Source: Vreelandella olivaria
GTDB lineage: Bacteria > Pseudomonadota > Gammaproteobacteria > Pseudomonadales > Halomonadaceae
Length of the DNA stretch: 64,000 nucleotides
Reading direction: 5' to 3'
Assembly: GCA_004295565.1 (NCBI GenBank)
Contig: AP019416.1
Coordinates: 2,728,001-2,792,000, forward strand
Made by a program: the position numbers and the translations under genes. The notes below the pieces were generated by a model. That model saw only the letters and a program-made list of their open reading frames with translations. It made no database searches and was not told the DNA's origin. Every line of letters starts with the position of its first letter. The stretch's first letter is position 1. Below, one piece after another: positions 7,806-16,475 of the stretch.

Positions 7806-8240
7806 TTAATCGACACGAATGAACCACTTGGGTTTGATACGCCCAAAATCGCGACGGGTGTTGGTTTTCAAGGCTTTCTTGGAATCCAGCACTAGCGTAT
7901 CCGCTTCATTTCGAACAAACACCACCCAATGCCAGAAAGGTCTGCCCTGCTCTATGCGCCATTTAATCGCCAACAGCGCCTTATCTGGCAGGCTCTCCCA
8001 AGAGTCGAATGGTGTCTCTGTGGATGCAGCCGTGATACCCAACGCACGTAATAGCTTACGGACATACTCAGTGTCTGACCAAAGCGCGGTGTCTTCGGCA
8101 TAGATACCCAAGGCGTTTGCTGTCTCTTTGGCCTGAGCATAGGTAATGCCCGCAAGCGCCGCGCATGCCGCAATACCGCAGCCGGATATTTCTTCTTGAA
8201 TGACGGGGTTCATTTGGTTGCCAGTGCTCCGTTTGACCAC
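7806..8240 (-). CDS. C39/papain-like cysteine protease-type protein coupled to ParD
   Basis: Intact 144-residue protein that looks like a stand-alone C39-type peptidase domain. The start of the domain has Q-E-E-I-S-G-C-G-I-A-A, placing a Gln (oxyanion hole) six residues before the candidate catalytic Cys. WHWVVFV supplies the candidate His and TLVLDSKKAL the Asp. It lacks the ABC-transporter parts found in bacteriocin exporters and has no signal peptide. Its GTG start shares a base with the stop of the parD-like gene (TAGTG), implying translational coupling in the place where a ParE toxin would be expected. An internal ATG at 8213 is an alternative start. The role is unknown; a toxin role is inference from position only. 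Confidence 0.65.
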   Translation of the reverse strand: MVKRSTGNQMNPVIQEEISGCGIAACAALAGITYAQAKETANALGIYAEDTALWSDTEYVRKLLRALGITAASTETPFDSWESLPDKALLAIKWRIEQGRPFWHWVVFVRNEADTLVLDSKKALKTNTRRDFGRIKPKWFIRVD

Positions 8241-8491
8241 TACTTAACTGCCTTCATCCGATTACGCCCAACTTCCTTGATAGCCGATATATCAAGCGGC
8301 TTGGGTTCACTTGAATCGCCCTCAACAAGCGCTTTCCTCAACGTGGTAAGACGCTCTTGGGCCTGCTGATCGCGCCGGATAAGATAGCGGATATACTCGC
8401 TGTCATTGCCGAATCGCCCGCTTTCAACCTGACATTTCATCCAGCTGTCTTGTTGCTCAGTCAAGGTGATGGTTTTCAGATACATACTCAT
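8240..8491 (-). CDS. ParD-family antitoxin
   Basis: Ribbon-helix-helix protein of 83 residues. MSMYLKTITLTEQQDSWM gives the DNA-binding strand and first helix, FGNDSEYIRYLIRRDQ the second helix typical of ParD, and the acidic C-terminal part with KALVEGDSSEPKPLDISAI is where ParD normally wraps its toxin. GGAG lies upstream of the ATG at 8491. In known systems ParD represses its own operon and neutralises the gyrase inhibitor ParE. No ParE is present here; instead the next gene encodes a C39-like protease. An inverted repeat upstream (8514-8534) is a likely operator. Confidence 0.8.
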   Translation of the reverse strand: MSMYLKTITLTEQQDSWMKCQVESGRFGNDSEYIRYLIRRDQQAQERLTTLRKALVEGDSSEPKPLDISAIKEVGRNRMKAVK

Positions 8492-8513
8492 AGCGGAGCT
8501 CCAAACGCAGCGG

Positions 8514-8534
8514 CAGTATGGCAATATCATACTG
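8514..8534. promoter_or_regulatory. Probable autoregulatory operator of the parD unit
   Basis: A perfect 7-base inverted repeat, CAGTATG and CATACTG with seven bases between, lies 23 bases upstream of the parD start. Ribbon-helix-helix antitoxins bind this kind of palindrome to repress their own operon. That this protein binds here is inferred. Confidence 0.55.
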
Positions 8535-8646
8535 TATGTTTTGCTGAATCAATCCCACCTTTTTGTCGCGCAGCAGCAATCGAAGCCATCATGCGTCACG
8601 ACCGGAATATCGACTCCACGCGCTGTCGCATAAATTTGAGCATTAA

Positions 8647-8703
8647 AGCGGGAAGTTTGGTTTAGCTTGACTCATTCCCCCATCAACTAAAACACTTCCC
8701 GCT
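8647..8703 (+). terminator. Hairpin in a gene-free stretch, possible terminator
   Basis: A 10-base perfect stem (AGCGGGAAGT with ACTTCCCGCT) encloses about 37 bases and is followed by gttttctt on the plus strand. The long loop makes it a weak terminator candidate. It is the only structure I see in the 350 gene-free bases between parD and the L,D-transpeptidase gene. Confidence 0.35.
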
Positions 8704-8880
8704 GTTTTCTTAAGCAAATACGCATTTTCGATGGTGACTGAATTTCTACAAAATGAGCCCTTTACTCTCCATACCAACACGCCCCAGCACCTGCGCTAAC
8801 ACTTTGCCAAATATGGGCAGCTTTCTAGTGAACCGGAGCAGATAAGCTGCCCTCTTTGATTTGCTTGGCGTGGTATGCAT

Positions 8881-9408
8881 CTACGGCTCAATGCGAATTG
8901 GAGTTCCGTTTGGCACCGCGTGCCAAATCTCTTCCATCTCGACATTAGTAACCGCGATGCAGCCATCGGTCCAGTCCCAACGTTGGACTAGGCGACCCAA
9001 CCAGCCAAATCCGTTCCTCTGGCCGTGGATCATGATCATCCCCCCAGGCGAAACGCCACGCGCTTCCGCCTGCGCGCGATCATCCTCGTTTGGGTATGAG
9101 ACATGAAGAGACAGATGAGCCATGCTGTTTGGGTTTCTCCAGTCGAGTACATAGTCGCCTTCCGGTGTCCGTTGATCACCTTCTTCCTGTTTATGTCCGG
9201 CCGGGTTACCCCCGAGTGCAATCCCGTATTCACGGTATGGCTCCCCATCCCTTAATAGATAAAGTTTCCGCTCTTCCTTGACCACCAATACCGACTCTGC
9301 CTGTGGAAGCTCTTCAGCAAGCAACGCTGGCAAGCGGGAATCTGCAAAGTAGACACCCACCCCAAGCGCCAGAACAAGGAACAGGATTGCTAGAAGTCTA
9401 TATCGCAC
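8881..9408 (-). CDS. L,D-transpeptidase (YkuD) family protein
   Basis: Periplasmic enzyme of the YkuD fold, which forms 3-3 cross-links in peptidoglycan or attaches proteins to it. One N-terminal membrane segment (LLAILFLVLALGVGVYF) anchors it. The catalytic signature is present as GGMIMIHGQ and then WTDGCIAVTN, the HG...S/T-x-GC pattern with the nucleophilic Cys. I prefer the GTG at 9408, which has AAGGCGG five bases upstream; the open frame reaches a GTG at 9447. About 175 residues, intact. The 420 bases to its right (9409-9829) hold no gene I recognise. Confidence 0.8.
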   Translation of the reverse strand: MRYRLLAILFLVLALGVGVYFADSRLPALLAEELPQAESVLVVKEERKLYLLRDGEPYREYGIALGGNPAGHKQEEGDQRTPEGDYVLDWRNPNSMAHLSLHVSYPNEDDRAQAEARGVSPGGMIMIHGQRNGFGWLGRLVQRWDWTDGCIAVTNVEMEEIWHAVPNGTPIRIEP

Positions 9409-9829
9409 TTTAACCGCCTTTTGGTATAACGCTGTGCGTATTCGCACGAACTTATGGGCGTCGCAGGAACCATAGGCCCCGAATGCCGCATCTCGTTAGA
9501 TTCGTACTAATGATGCCCGTGCATCATTAGCACCTTGACTGTCTTCCACTGAACCGCTTCGTTCGCAATAGTGATACGCTGCACTTGAGCTGCTTAGTGA
9601 ACCGAAAGCTCTTCAAGGCTTAGATGAGTTTAGGCTGTACGGCGATAGCCAAACCACTGAAAATCCCTATTTATATTGAATTAAATACATTATTCTACTT
9701 CATAACAAGATTCCCCATTCTTCATCATGAAGCTAGTTGCACAATTCGAGCAACGAACAGCTGCTTTTACTTTATACTGCCTCATCTTTTATTTTCGACA
9801 CACCTTACGACGATCTGTCAGGGCGCCTT

Positions 9830-11023
9830 ATGCCATTTGCAAAACTAGGATTATCCACTCCTCTTGTTCAAGCGATTACCGAACTGGGTTACAAAACGCC
9901 AACGCCCATCCAGGAACAAGCGATTCCTGCCATTCTTTCGGGTAACGATTTAATCGCCACCGCACAAACAGGTACAGGCAAAACTGCTGCCTTTGTGCTG
10001 CCGCTGCTAGAACGCTTCAGCAACGCAGGAACGTTACGTGGCAAACGCATACGTGCGCTGATTCTCGTGCCGACCCGTGAGTTAGCGGTTCAGGTCGAAG
10101 CCAATGTGGCCCAATACGCTAAACACACGCACCTAACCTCTATGGCGATGTATGGCGGTGTGGATACCGAAGCTCAAAAGAGCGCCTAATCAAAGGGGTG
10201 GATATTCTGGTCGCCACACCGGGCAGACTGCTTGATTTGGCTCATCAACGTGCGCTGCACTTTGATGAACTTAAAGTCATGGTGCTGGACGAAGCGGACA
10301 GAATGGTCGACATGGGGTTTGTCGACGATATCAAGAAAATCATAGATCGCCTGCCTGAAGACCGTCAGAACCTACTGTTTTCAGCCACCATGACAGACGA
10401 CGTTCGCGCCCTCGCCTACGATTTTTCAGATAGCAAGATGACCGATCTCGCGGATGAAATATCAATTTCTCCCAACCTCCGCGCCGCCGCTAATGTCCAA
10501 CAATGGCTAATCACGGTCGATAAAGATACGAAATCCGCCTTGTTGAGCCACTTGATCAACGAACAAAAGTGGGATCAGGCGCTTATTTTTACCGAGAAAA
10601 ACACAATGCAGCCAAGCTTGTTGCTCAACTGGAAAAACGCGGCATCACAGCGGATTCCATTCATGGCGATAGAAGCCAAGCGATGCGCGAAAAGATTCTG
10701 GCTCAGTTCAAATCTGGCGAGCTGAAATACTTGGTCGCCACGGGGGTTGCCGCCCGTGGTTTGGATATTGGCGAACTGAGCCGAGTGGTGAATTACGATT
10801 TACCCTTTAAGCCAGAAGAGTACATCCACCGCATTGGCCGAACCGGCCGCGCGGGCGCCTCAGGGAAGCCATCTCTTTAGTCGACATGAGTGACTTTAAA
10901 AATCTTTGTGCCATTGAAAGGCGATTAAAAAGCGTTATTGAGCGCAAAGAGGTTGCAGGCTTTCCGGTTCGCAAAGCAGTACCCGAGTCAAACTTAAACT
11001 ATAATAAACAAAGTAATCGTTAA
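9830..11023 (+). CDS. DEAD-box RNA helicase, RhlE type (three frameshifts)
   Basis: ATP-dependent RNA helicase of about 397 residues. Motifs in order: Q motif (F-x-x-LGLSTPLVQAITELGYKTPTPIQ), Walker A AQTGTGKT, PTRELAVQV, TPGRLLDL, DEAD box as VLDEADRM, SAT, then in domain 2 ATGVAARGLDI and HRIGRTGRAG. The frame breaks near 10183, near 10607 (A4 that should be A5) and near 10870 (G3 that should be G4); after the last shift the protein ends at 11023. RhlE-type helicases act in ribosome assembly, cold response and RNA decay. It ends at a terminator shared with the convergent rho-like gene. Confidence 0.85.
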
Positions 11024-11034
11024 TACTTACCAAG

Positions 11035-11071
11035 GAAGCTCACCTCTTAAAAAAAATCAAAGGTGAGCTTC
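11035..11071. terminator. Bidirectional terminator between helicase and rho-like gene
   Basis: An 11-base perfect inverted repeat (GAAGCTCACCT and AGGTGAGCTTC) encloses a 15-base loop with an A8 run and is followed by cttta. It lies between two convergent genes and can serve both. Confidence 0.75.
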
Positions 11072-11086
11072 TTTATTATAGACATT

Positions 11087-12039
11087 TCACGAGGCTGGTA
11101 AAAACTGATCTAACAGCTCGGCATTCGTTGGATATTTATCCAATAACTCAAGCAACTTCTGCGCGCCTTCTACTGGCTTAAGCGTTGTCAAACCTCTACG
11201 CAATGTCCTTACTTTTTCAATATCCTTTGCATCAATCAAAAGCTCTTCTCGACGGGTACTGCTTTTGGCAATATCTATCGCCGGGAAAATCCGTTGATTG
11301 GCCACGTCGCGGGATAACACAAGCTCCATATTGCCCGTGCCCTTGAACTCCTCGAAAATCACCTGATCCATACGGCTTCCCGTATCCACCAGCACGGTGG
11401 CCAGAATGGTAAGCGACCCGCCGTTTTCGATCTTTCTCGCAGCGCCAAACAGTTTTCGGGGTATCTCCATCGCGCGGCTATCCAGTCCACCCGACATAGT
11501 GCGTCCATTGCCCCGCTGCTCGGCATTATGAACGCGCGAGTCTGGTAAGCGAATCGATCACGATCATCACATTATGCCCCTCGCCGGCTTGCTTGCGCGC
11601 CGTTTCGAAGCTTATCTGCCATATGCACATGGTGTGTGTAGCTTTCGTCTGAAGACGATGCATGTACTTCTGCGGACACACTGCGCTTAAAATCGGTTAC
11701 TTCTTCCGGGCGCTCATCAATCAGCAAGGCATACAGCTTTATGTCAGGATGCGCTTCTGCCACGGCCTGACAGATATGTTTTAACATCGTCGTTTTGCCA
11801 GAGCCCGGCGGCGCCACAATCAACCCACGTTGCCCCATCCCAATGGGCGTAATCAAATCCATCGCCCGCACAGTACGCTCTTGAGAACCAGGCTCTAAAT
11901 AGATTCGTGGGGAAGGATGAATAGCGACGCCATTTAAAAAACGTTGTTCGGGATCGTTAGGGAATTGATCTTCAACGTCGTCGGCGGGCTTGGCATCTAT
12001 CTCTCTTTTCGCCTTCAAACCTAGTGTTTTTCTCGCCAT
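11087..12039 (-). CDS. Short Rho paralogue lacking the N-terminal RNA-binding domain (two frameshifts)
   Basis: Rho is the hexameric RNA translocase that ends transcription. This protein (about 318 residues) holds only the motor half: Walker A LIVAPPGSGKTTML (canonical Rho has PPKAGKT), LLIDERPEEVTDF, Walker B VMIVIDSLTRLAR, the Q-loop/R-loop region GGLDSRAMEIPRKLFGAAR, GGSLTILATVLVDTG and the arginine-finger region FKGTGNMELVLSRD. The helical N-domain and cold-shock RNA-binding domain of normal Rho (about 419 residues) are absent; only 50 Lys/Asp-rich residues precede the motor. Two frameshifts lie near 11590 and 11537. The main rho is presumably elsewhere. Confidence 0.75.
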
Positions 12040-12160
12040 AATATCGATGGATCGCCTTGAATAACTTGAATTTATAGAATACTGAATCTATGAAATAGCT
12101 GCATTATAGACAGCCGATTGGTCGCATTGTTGCGGTACTTGGCATGGAAAACAGTTAAGT

Positions 12161-12270
12161 CTAACTTGTGCTCAACCAGTCATACACCGCGTACTCAAAG
12201 GTACCGGGTTGGATCTGATTTTGGTAGTTGATAATCACTATGGCGTTCTTATCATGTTTGTAGGACTTGA
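12161..12270 (-). pseudogene. 5' remnant of an IS1182-type transposase
   Basis: About 33 codons resemble the N-terminus of a DDE transposase I associate with the IS1182 family (NAIVIINYQNQIQPGTFEYA). The rest of the gene is missing and the remnant runs into a soxR remnant on the other strand, so a deletion has joined the two. Confidence 0.5.
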
Positions 12271-12273
12271 AGC

Positions 12274-12386
12274 ACGGCTGTTTGAGCATGACTAACTGCC
12301 CGCTGTATAAATCAGATGATGAATTGACAGAGCCGGGTAGCAGTCTGGTGTTACTGGATCGGGCTGAGGAGCGCATCAAGAATTAA
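12274..12386 (+). pseudogene. 3' remnant of a second soxR allele
   Basis: In one frame this encodes GCLSMTNCPLYKSDDELTEP and then GSSLVLLDRAEERIKN before a TAA. It matches the last third of SoxR (including two of the four cluster cysteines) but with many differences from the copy at 7288, so it is an older or foreign allele rather than part of the recent duplication. The rest of the gene is absent. It lies in a 950-base stretch (12040-12996) that otherwise holds an IS remnant and a MITE copy. Confidence 0.7.
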
Positions 12387-12448
12387 GCGCAAGTTCCTAG
12401 TTCTCAAAATAACCTCAATTATTACCATTAAGGTTTGATGGGTAACAG

Positions 12449-12580
12449 CTAGGGCCTATCTGAAAAATCGAAGAGTGAAAACAAGACAAGGCAAAAATTA
12501 GCGAAAAAATAATTTACGAATTGTAAAGGATTATATGGTATTATATTTTTAAGGTCGTATGATCAAGCGCAGTCACTTTC
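12449..12580. repeat. MITE-like repeat, diverged copy A
   Basis: This segment shares with the copies at 16476 and 38227 the order: a tctgaaaaa end, a gacaaggcaaaaatt-agcgaaaa block, a tttacg-tgtaaa block, and ttttaaggtcgtatgatcaagcgcag near the other end. It is AT-richer than the others and its terminal repeats are poor. It is the oldest-looking of the three. Sequence from 12581 to 12996 shows nothing I can name. Confidence 0.6.
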
Positions 12581-12996
12581 CATACAGGAACTAGAAAGTC
12601 AAGGTTTCTTAGCAATCCATAGCGGCCGAAAACATCGCCATACTTAATTTATAAGAATATAGCATTTTGATTTTATGCGCCTAGAAGTCCTATGGTTACT
12701 TGTATTCAAAATCTTCTTGGAAACTACTATTACAGCATCTCACTTGTTTCTAGAAAACCACATTCAATACAAAAGGCTGATCCGCTTCGTGCATTAGCAG
12801 ATGGATCATAGCGCCTTTGAGGAAGGCCGCTAAAGTAGCGAATGGCATTACAGAGAATACAGCCGTTATACTTAATACCCGCAGGCAAGGCATATGCCAC
12901 AATATCACACCAGGTTATTTCTTCTTTAACGAGAGAGCTTATTTAGTTACCGACACTAAATTCGGGGGCGCTGTATGTGTCATTTGGAATGATTTA

Positions 12997-13538
12997 TTAT
13001 GTGCATACTGCATGATTCATGAGCTGATTGTAATCAAGCTCCATATCCTCAATAAAACCTTCATTGATTGTAGGAAAACCGTACACGAATAATTCACTTT
13101 CTCGAAATTTGAAAACGTCATATAGATAACTTTCATTTTATTCGAAACATGCACTGCTTTAAATGGACGGTTGCTAACAATTTCTTTATTTAGCTCACTG
13201 CCTTTTATTAAATTATATTGATCTCCAGTTATATCAATTACAATCTCATCAATTTCTAACCAATAGTGCGTTATTTGGTCATTCTTCTCAGCAATAGCAC
13301 TGATACCTTTTACTTCAAGCTCTGGCCATAATTTTAGAAAATGGTAAGACAAAAGCATTGAAGATATTTTACAACTCATAATTGGAAAGCAATCAGGTAC
13401 AAGTTCCGTTTTCGATTTATCACATTTCTCAAGCAAGCCTCGAAACTTGAATGCTTCTTTTTTTAATTTATTAATTGTAAGCAAAAATATTGTCTCTTTA
13501 GCAGTACAAAAATTTTCTCTTAAATTATAAATAAGCAC
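12997..13538 (-). CDS. Unrecognised protein with a possible transglutaminase-like Cys-His-Asp pattern (one frameshift)
   Basis: About 180 residues after correcting a shift in an ATAT stretch near 13122; the true tail then reads FRESELFVYGFPTINEGFIE to a TAA at 12997. The start is a GTG. Candidate catalytic residues line up as in papain/transglutaminase-like hypotheticals: Cys in PIMSCKISSMLL, His in THYWLEIDE and Asp in IDITGDQYN. There is no signal peptide or membrane helix. The region is strongly AT-rich compared with the flanking chromosome, suggesting horizontal transfer. I do not know its function. Confidence 0.5.
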
Positions 13539-13836
13539 ATCTAATTCCTAAAATATAGGCTGCTCAATCTGCATGACAACTCCCAACGAAGCGTACAAGC
13601 CCGGCTCGATTCAGTCTAAATAAAAGCTCGACTTGGGCCTTTACTAGCCTCAGCGATCATCAACCTTATGAATCATTTTCCTTATGACTAATGCGTTAAT
13701 TAGCCACGTATTATGGTTACTTTCTATTATATACTAATATCTATTTCTAAATTTTCGCTCAATTTAATACTATACATCTTTAAAATATCAACAGAAGTTT
13801 TTACTTCCGATGTAATTAACAAATCGCAAGTAACTG

Positions 13837-14405
13837 TTATTTGCTTTTGGCATGCTCAGCTTTTAAAGTTTCATACAATTCTGAATCAGCTTCTATATAG
13901 CAGGAATAACTTTTACCATCGACCAACAACCTTAAATAAACTCTCCCACATTTATCTTCTATAGGCCAACTATATTTTTCGATATATGCAGGTAAATTTT
14001 CATATTTCACGGTTCGACTCTTTCGCAATAAATTCTTGTATCGTTCAATTCTCTCTCTATCATTAGCATTAAAGATGACTTTACTTGGAACATTTTCATA
14101 GACTTCTTCTCTAAATGACCAATCGAAAACAAATTCAAGCTGGTCAGCGCTTTTAGAAAAGAGACCTAGGAAATTGTTGCAAAATGATCCATCAATACCA
14201 AAGCTCAACAATTTAGCCGGAGACTCATACTCATTTGAATTAATTTTTCATAAATCCGAGCTAATGCAATTGCTAAATTTGAGTTCACATAACGACTTAA
14301 AGATACTTTTAGCTCCAACTCACTGTTAGAATTATTTTCTTCTTCAATATCAAGAAGCTGCAACTCAACTGTATATATAAATGACCCAGCCCTAGGTGCC
14401 AACAT
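13837..14405 (-). CDS. Hypothetical protein, third gene of the DUF4365 operon (one frameshift)
   Basis: About 189 residues after joining two frames near 14213. The N-terminal part is strand-rich and acidic (VELQLLDIEEENNSNSELEL), followed by a helical segment and a C-terminal half rich in aromatic and charged residues (FVFDWSFREEVYENV). No known motif is seen. Its ATG lies three bases beyond the stop of the gene before it, so it is in the same operon. AT-rich like its neighbours. The 300 bases downstream (13539-13836) hold no gene. Confidence 0.5.
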
Positions 14406-14407
14406 AT

Positions 14408-14835
14408 TTACACCTGAAAGGTAATGGTTAACTGCTTTTTCTTTCCTTTTACATTTATAGTTTTATTTGCAGAATTTTTAATTATTCCATACAAGCCACT
14501 TAGCGCACTCAAACCTTCACCAAAATTAATACTACCATGACTTACATTTTGTCCAGACGAGCGAACTTGCAATATATCACTATCATCATGAAGAAGCTTA
14601 TTTCTAAAACTTCAACACTGAAACCATATGCTTCCGATAAATTAAAAATGGCTTCGGCGAGCAATTCATCTGACTGGTTATGGTTTACAAGCTCTTCAGC
14701 AGGTAGCATTACCTCTAGCGAATGAGTCCTATCATACCAAACACTAAAACGCTTAGGAACAACTGTCTTTTCTTCCGCTCCACTTGAAGCTAGGTATTCT
14801 TTTAATGAAGAAAGGATAATTTCATTAGTATTCAT
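14408..14835 (-). CDS. Hypothetical protein, second gene of the DUF4365 operon (one frameshift)
   Basis: About 142 residues after correcting a shift near 14590. The N-terminal half is acidic and helical (MNTNEIILSSLKEYLASSG, then ELLAEAIFNLSEAYGF). The C-terminal half is Gly/Ser/Asn-rich (INFGEGLSALSGLYGIIKNS) and ends in a basic, strand-like tail (INVKGKKKQLTITF). I recognise no family. Its ATG overlaps the end of the DUF4365 gene by four bases, a sign of coupled translation. Confidence 0.5.
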
Positions 14836-15391
14836 ACTATCCTCCCTTCTAAGTTGTAAATCATTTTTGCTTTGCTCGCCTGTTCCATCATTTTAATTAA
14901 AGCCTGACGATCAAAACGCTGTTTCAATGGAATCCTTATAACACGAGAGCCTTTATCTATAGGGTTTTCACCATATAGGCTATACCAGTAAGATGCATAC
15001 TTTATAGTTGTTCCATCGCCTTGCTCAATTAACCATTCATCAAAGCCTAGAGGGGCAAAATGAACCACCAAAATTAGAGGAAGTGGAGAAGGATACCAGT
15101 CAGATAATTGTAGTTTTTCTTTTCAAGCTGAAAAACAAGTTCGTTATTTTCCAAGTCAATGCAATCTGATTTAGCTGTACATTTTAGCTGCACTTCAATC
15201 TTTGGTTCTTTAAAGACACCCTCAAACCCTTTGCCTCGGATTGTTATATCGACACCATCATTATCAATTTTAGGCTCATTGTGATTTAGTCCTGTCGCAG
15301 CAAGCAACGCTTGCACATAAGCTAAACTTAATGATTCCTTAGAATGAGAAATGGCAGTTCCACCATCCCCTTTCAATAATGCAGTATTCAA
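14832..15391 (-). CDS. DUF4365-domain protein, probable nuclease fold (one frameshift)
   Basis: About 186 residues after restoring one base near 15105, which joins ...YNYSDWYPSPLPLILVVHF. The first half has SLSLAYVQALLAATGLNHNE followed by DNDGVDITIRGKG and KIEVQLKCTAKSD. The spacing of D...EVQLK recalls the PD-(D/E)xK nuclease core, and the layout matches DUF4365 as I know it, including the C-terminal half with WYSLYGENPIDKGSRV and IRIPLKQRF. DUF4365 proteins often occur in mobile or defence-rich DNA. It heads a tight three-gene operon in AT-rich DNA. Nuclease activity and any defence role are inference. Confidence 0.6.
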
Positions 15392-15902
15392 TATAAGCCC
15401 CTAACCAGTTTTTTTATATCATAATTAAATATGAAGACGTCTCAACCCCAAGTAAGGCGGTGATATATACTATTTTACACTTAACAGTAAATACACGACC
15501 CGCCACATAATATTTATGAATATTATGACAGGTTTATTAATTTTATGTAGTCTTCCATAAAAACACAACATTCTGTTTTAAATTACTTTATTTAGTTACT
15601 CAACCGTATATCCAAAATTCACGTGCGCTCTCGATCTGTTGTTCTAACCATACTCTATTCATAAAATCGTCTTAGGTCACGTGACTTTGCAAAAATGAGT
15701 TAGAGCAGGCTCTGGGCAGTTGGAGCTGCCTTCGCGGGTGCCTTTTGGCTCGTTCCTCGCCAAGCGTTACGCCGCGCTACAAGTGTGCAATCGTTTGATT
15801 TTAAGGGGTTTGTAGTGCGTGGCAAGCGAAGTACATTCGCAATAGTGGCCTGGCACTCTATTGGGCTGGTTTGTTTATGGGGCGGGGTCTTCCCGCGCTG
15901 AA
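15392..15902. other. Gene-free AT-rich to GC-rich transition
   Basis: The first 270 bases are very AT-rich and should contain the promoter of the DUF4365 operon; I cannot place it with confidence. From about 15660 composition returns to that of the chromosome. The open frames in this stretch look like chance. The junction near 15660 is a candidate edge of the transferred segment. Confidence 0.4.
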
Positions 15903-15964
15903 GCGCCCTCCCACAACACAAGGTAAAAACCACTAATGCAGTAGTTAGGTTTGTGGGAGGCGCC
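15903..15964. repeat. REP-like inverted repeat
   Basis: A 14-base near-perfect inverted repeat (GCGCCCTCCCACAA and TTGTGGGAGGCGCC) encloses about 34 bases, directly downstream of ytoQ. TGTGGGAGG-type palindromes are common extragenic repeats in pseudomonads and relatives. It may also stop transcription of ytoQ. Confidence 0.55.
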
Positions 15965-15970
15965 TTGGGT

Positions 15971-16411
15971 TTATGCTTTTAGAACGTAACGCAGCGTTTC
16001 AACCACTTGATCGGTGGTCGTGCACCAAGCCTGGGCACCAGCATCAACTTCTTTGAGCGGATGGATAATATCTTCGCTGTGCAGGGTGATGTAGGGCTTG
16101 GCGAGGGCTGCGCAGTAGCCTGCGTCGAAGGCGGCGTTCCACTGTTTGTATTTGTCGCCGAAGCGAACAACGACCAGATCCGCTTGTTCGATCATGGTGC
16201 GGGTGCGGATGGCGTTGACCTTGGACGACTGGTGATCGCGCCAGAAGCCATTTTCCGGCTTGCCCAGGTGGTCGCCTGCGGCGTCAGAGGCGTCGTGGTC
16301 GGTGACCGGTGCGGTAAACACGATATCCATGCCTGCGGCCTCGGCGCCGCGCTGGATTTCTTCGCGCCAGTCGGTGTGGATCTCGCCGGAAAGGTAAACG
16401 TAAAAGCTCAT
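15971..16411 (-). CDS. ytoQ: YtoQ-family protein
   Basis: Intact 146-residue protein matching the YtoQ family: MSFYVYLSGEIHTDWREEI at the N-terminus, FTAPVTDHDASDAAGD, RTRTMIEQADLVVVRFGDKYKQWNAAFDAGY and a C-terminal VVETLRYVL. The fold is like nucleoside 2-deoxyribosyltransferases, but no reaction is established for the family that I know of. It is cytoplasmic, with its own promoter region to the right and a REP-like repeat after its stop. Confidence 0.85.
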   Translation of the reverse strand: MSFYVYLSGEIHTDWREEIQRGAEAAGMDIVFTAPVTDHDASDAAGDHLGKPENGFWRDHQSSKVNAIRTRTMIEQADLVVVRFGDKYKQWNAAFDAGYCAALAKPYITLHSEDIIHPLKEVDAGAQAWCTTTDQVVETLRYVLKA

Positions 16412-16475
16412 GGCTACACCTCAAATATTAGTTTGTCAGTAGCGTCATTTTATGGAAAAACATTCCATATTCATA

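Noticed and set aside
12817-13092. A plus-strand open frame of 91 residues.
   Set aside because: It has no recognisable features and its right end overlaps the minus-strand gene at 12997-13538, which has a much better coding pattern once one shift is corrected.
15700-15933. A minus-strand open frame of 77 residues before ytoQ.
   Set aside because: It lies over REP-like repeats and is Pro/Arg/Thr-rich in the way of chance frames; no start site support.
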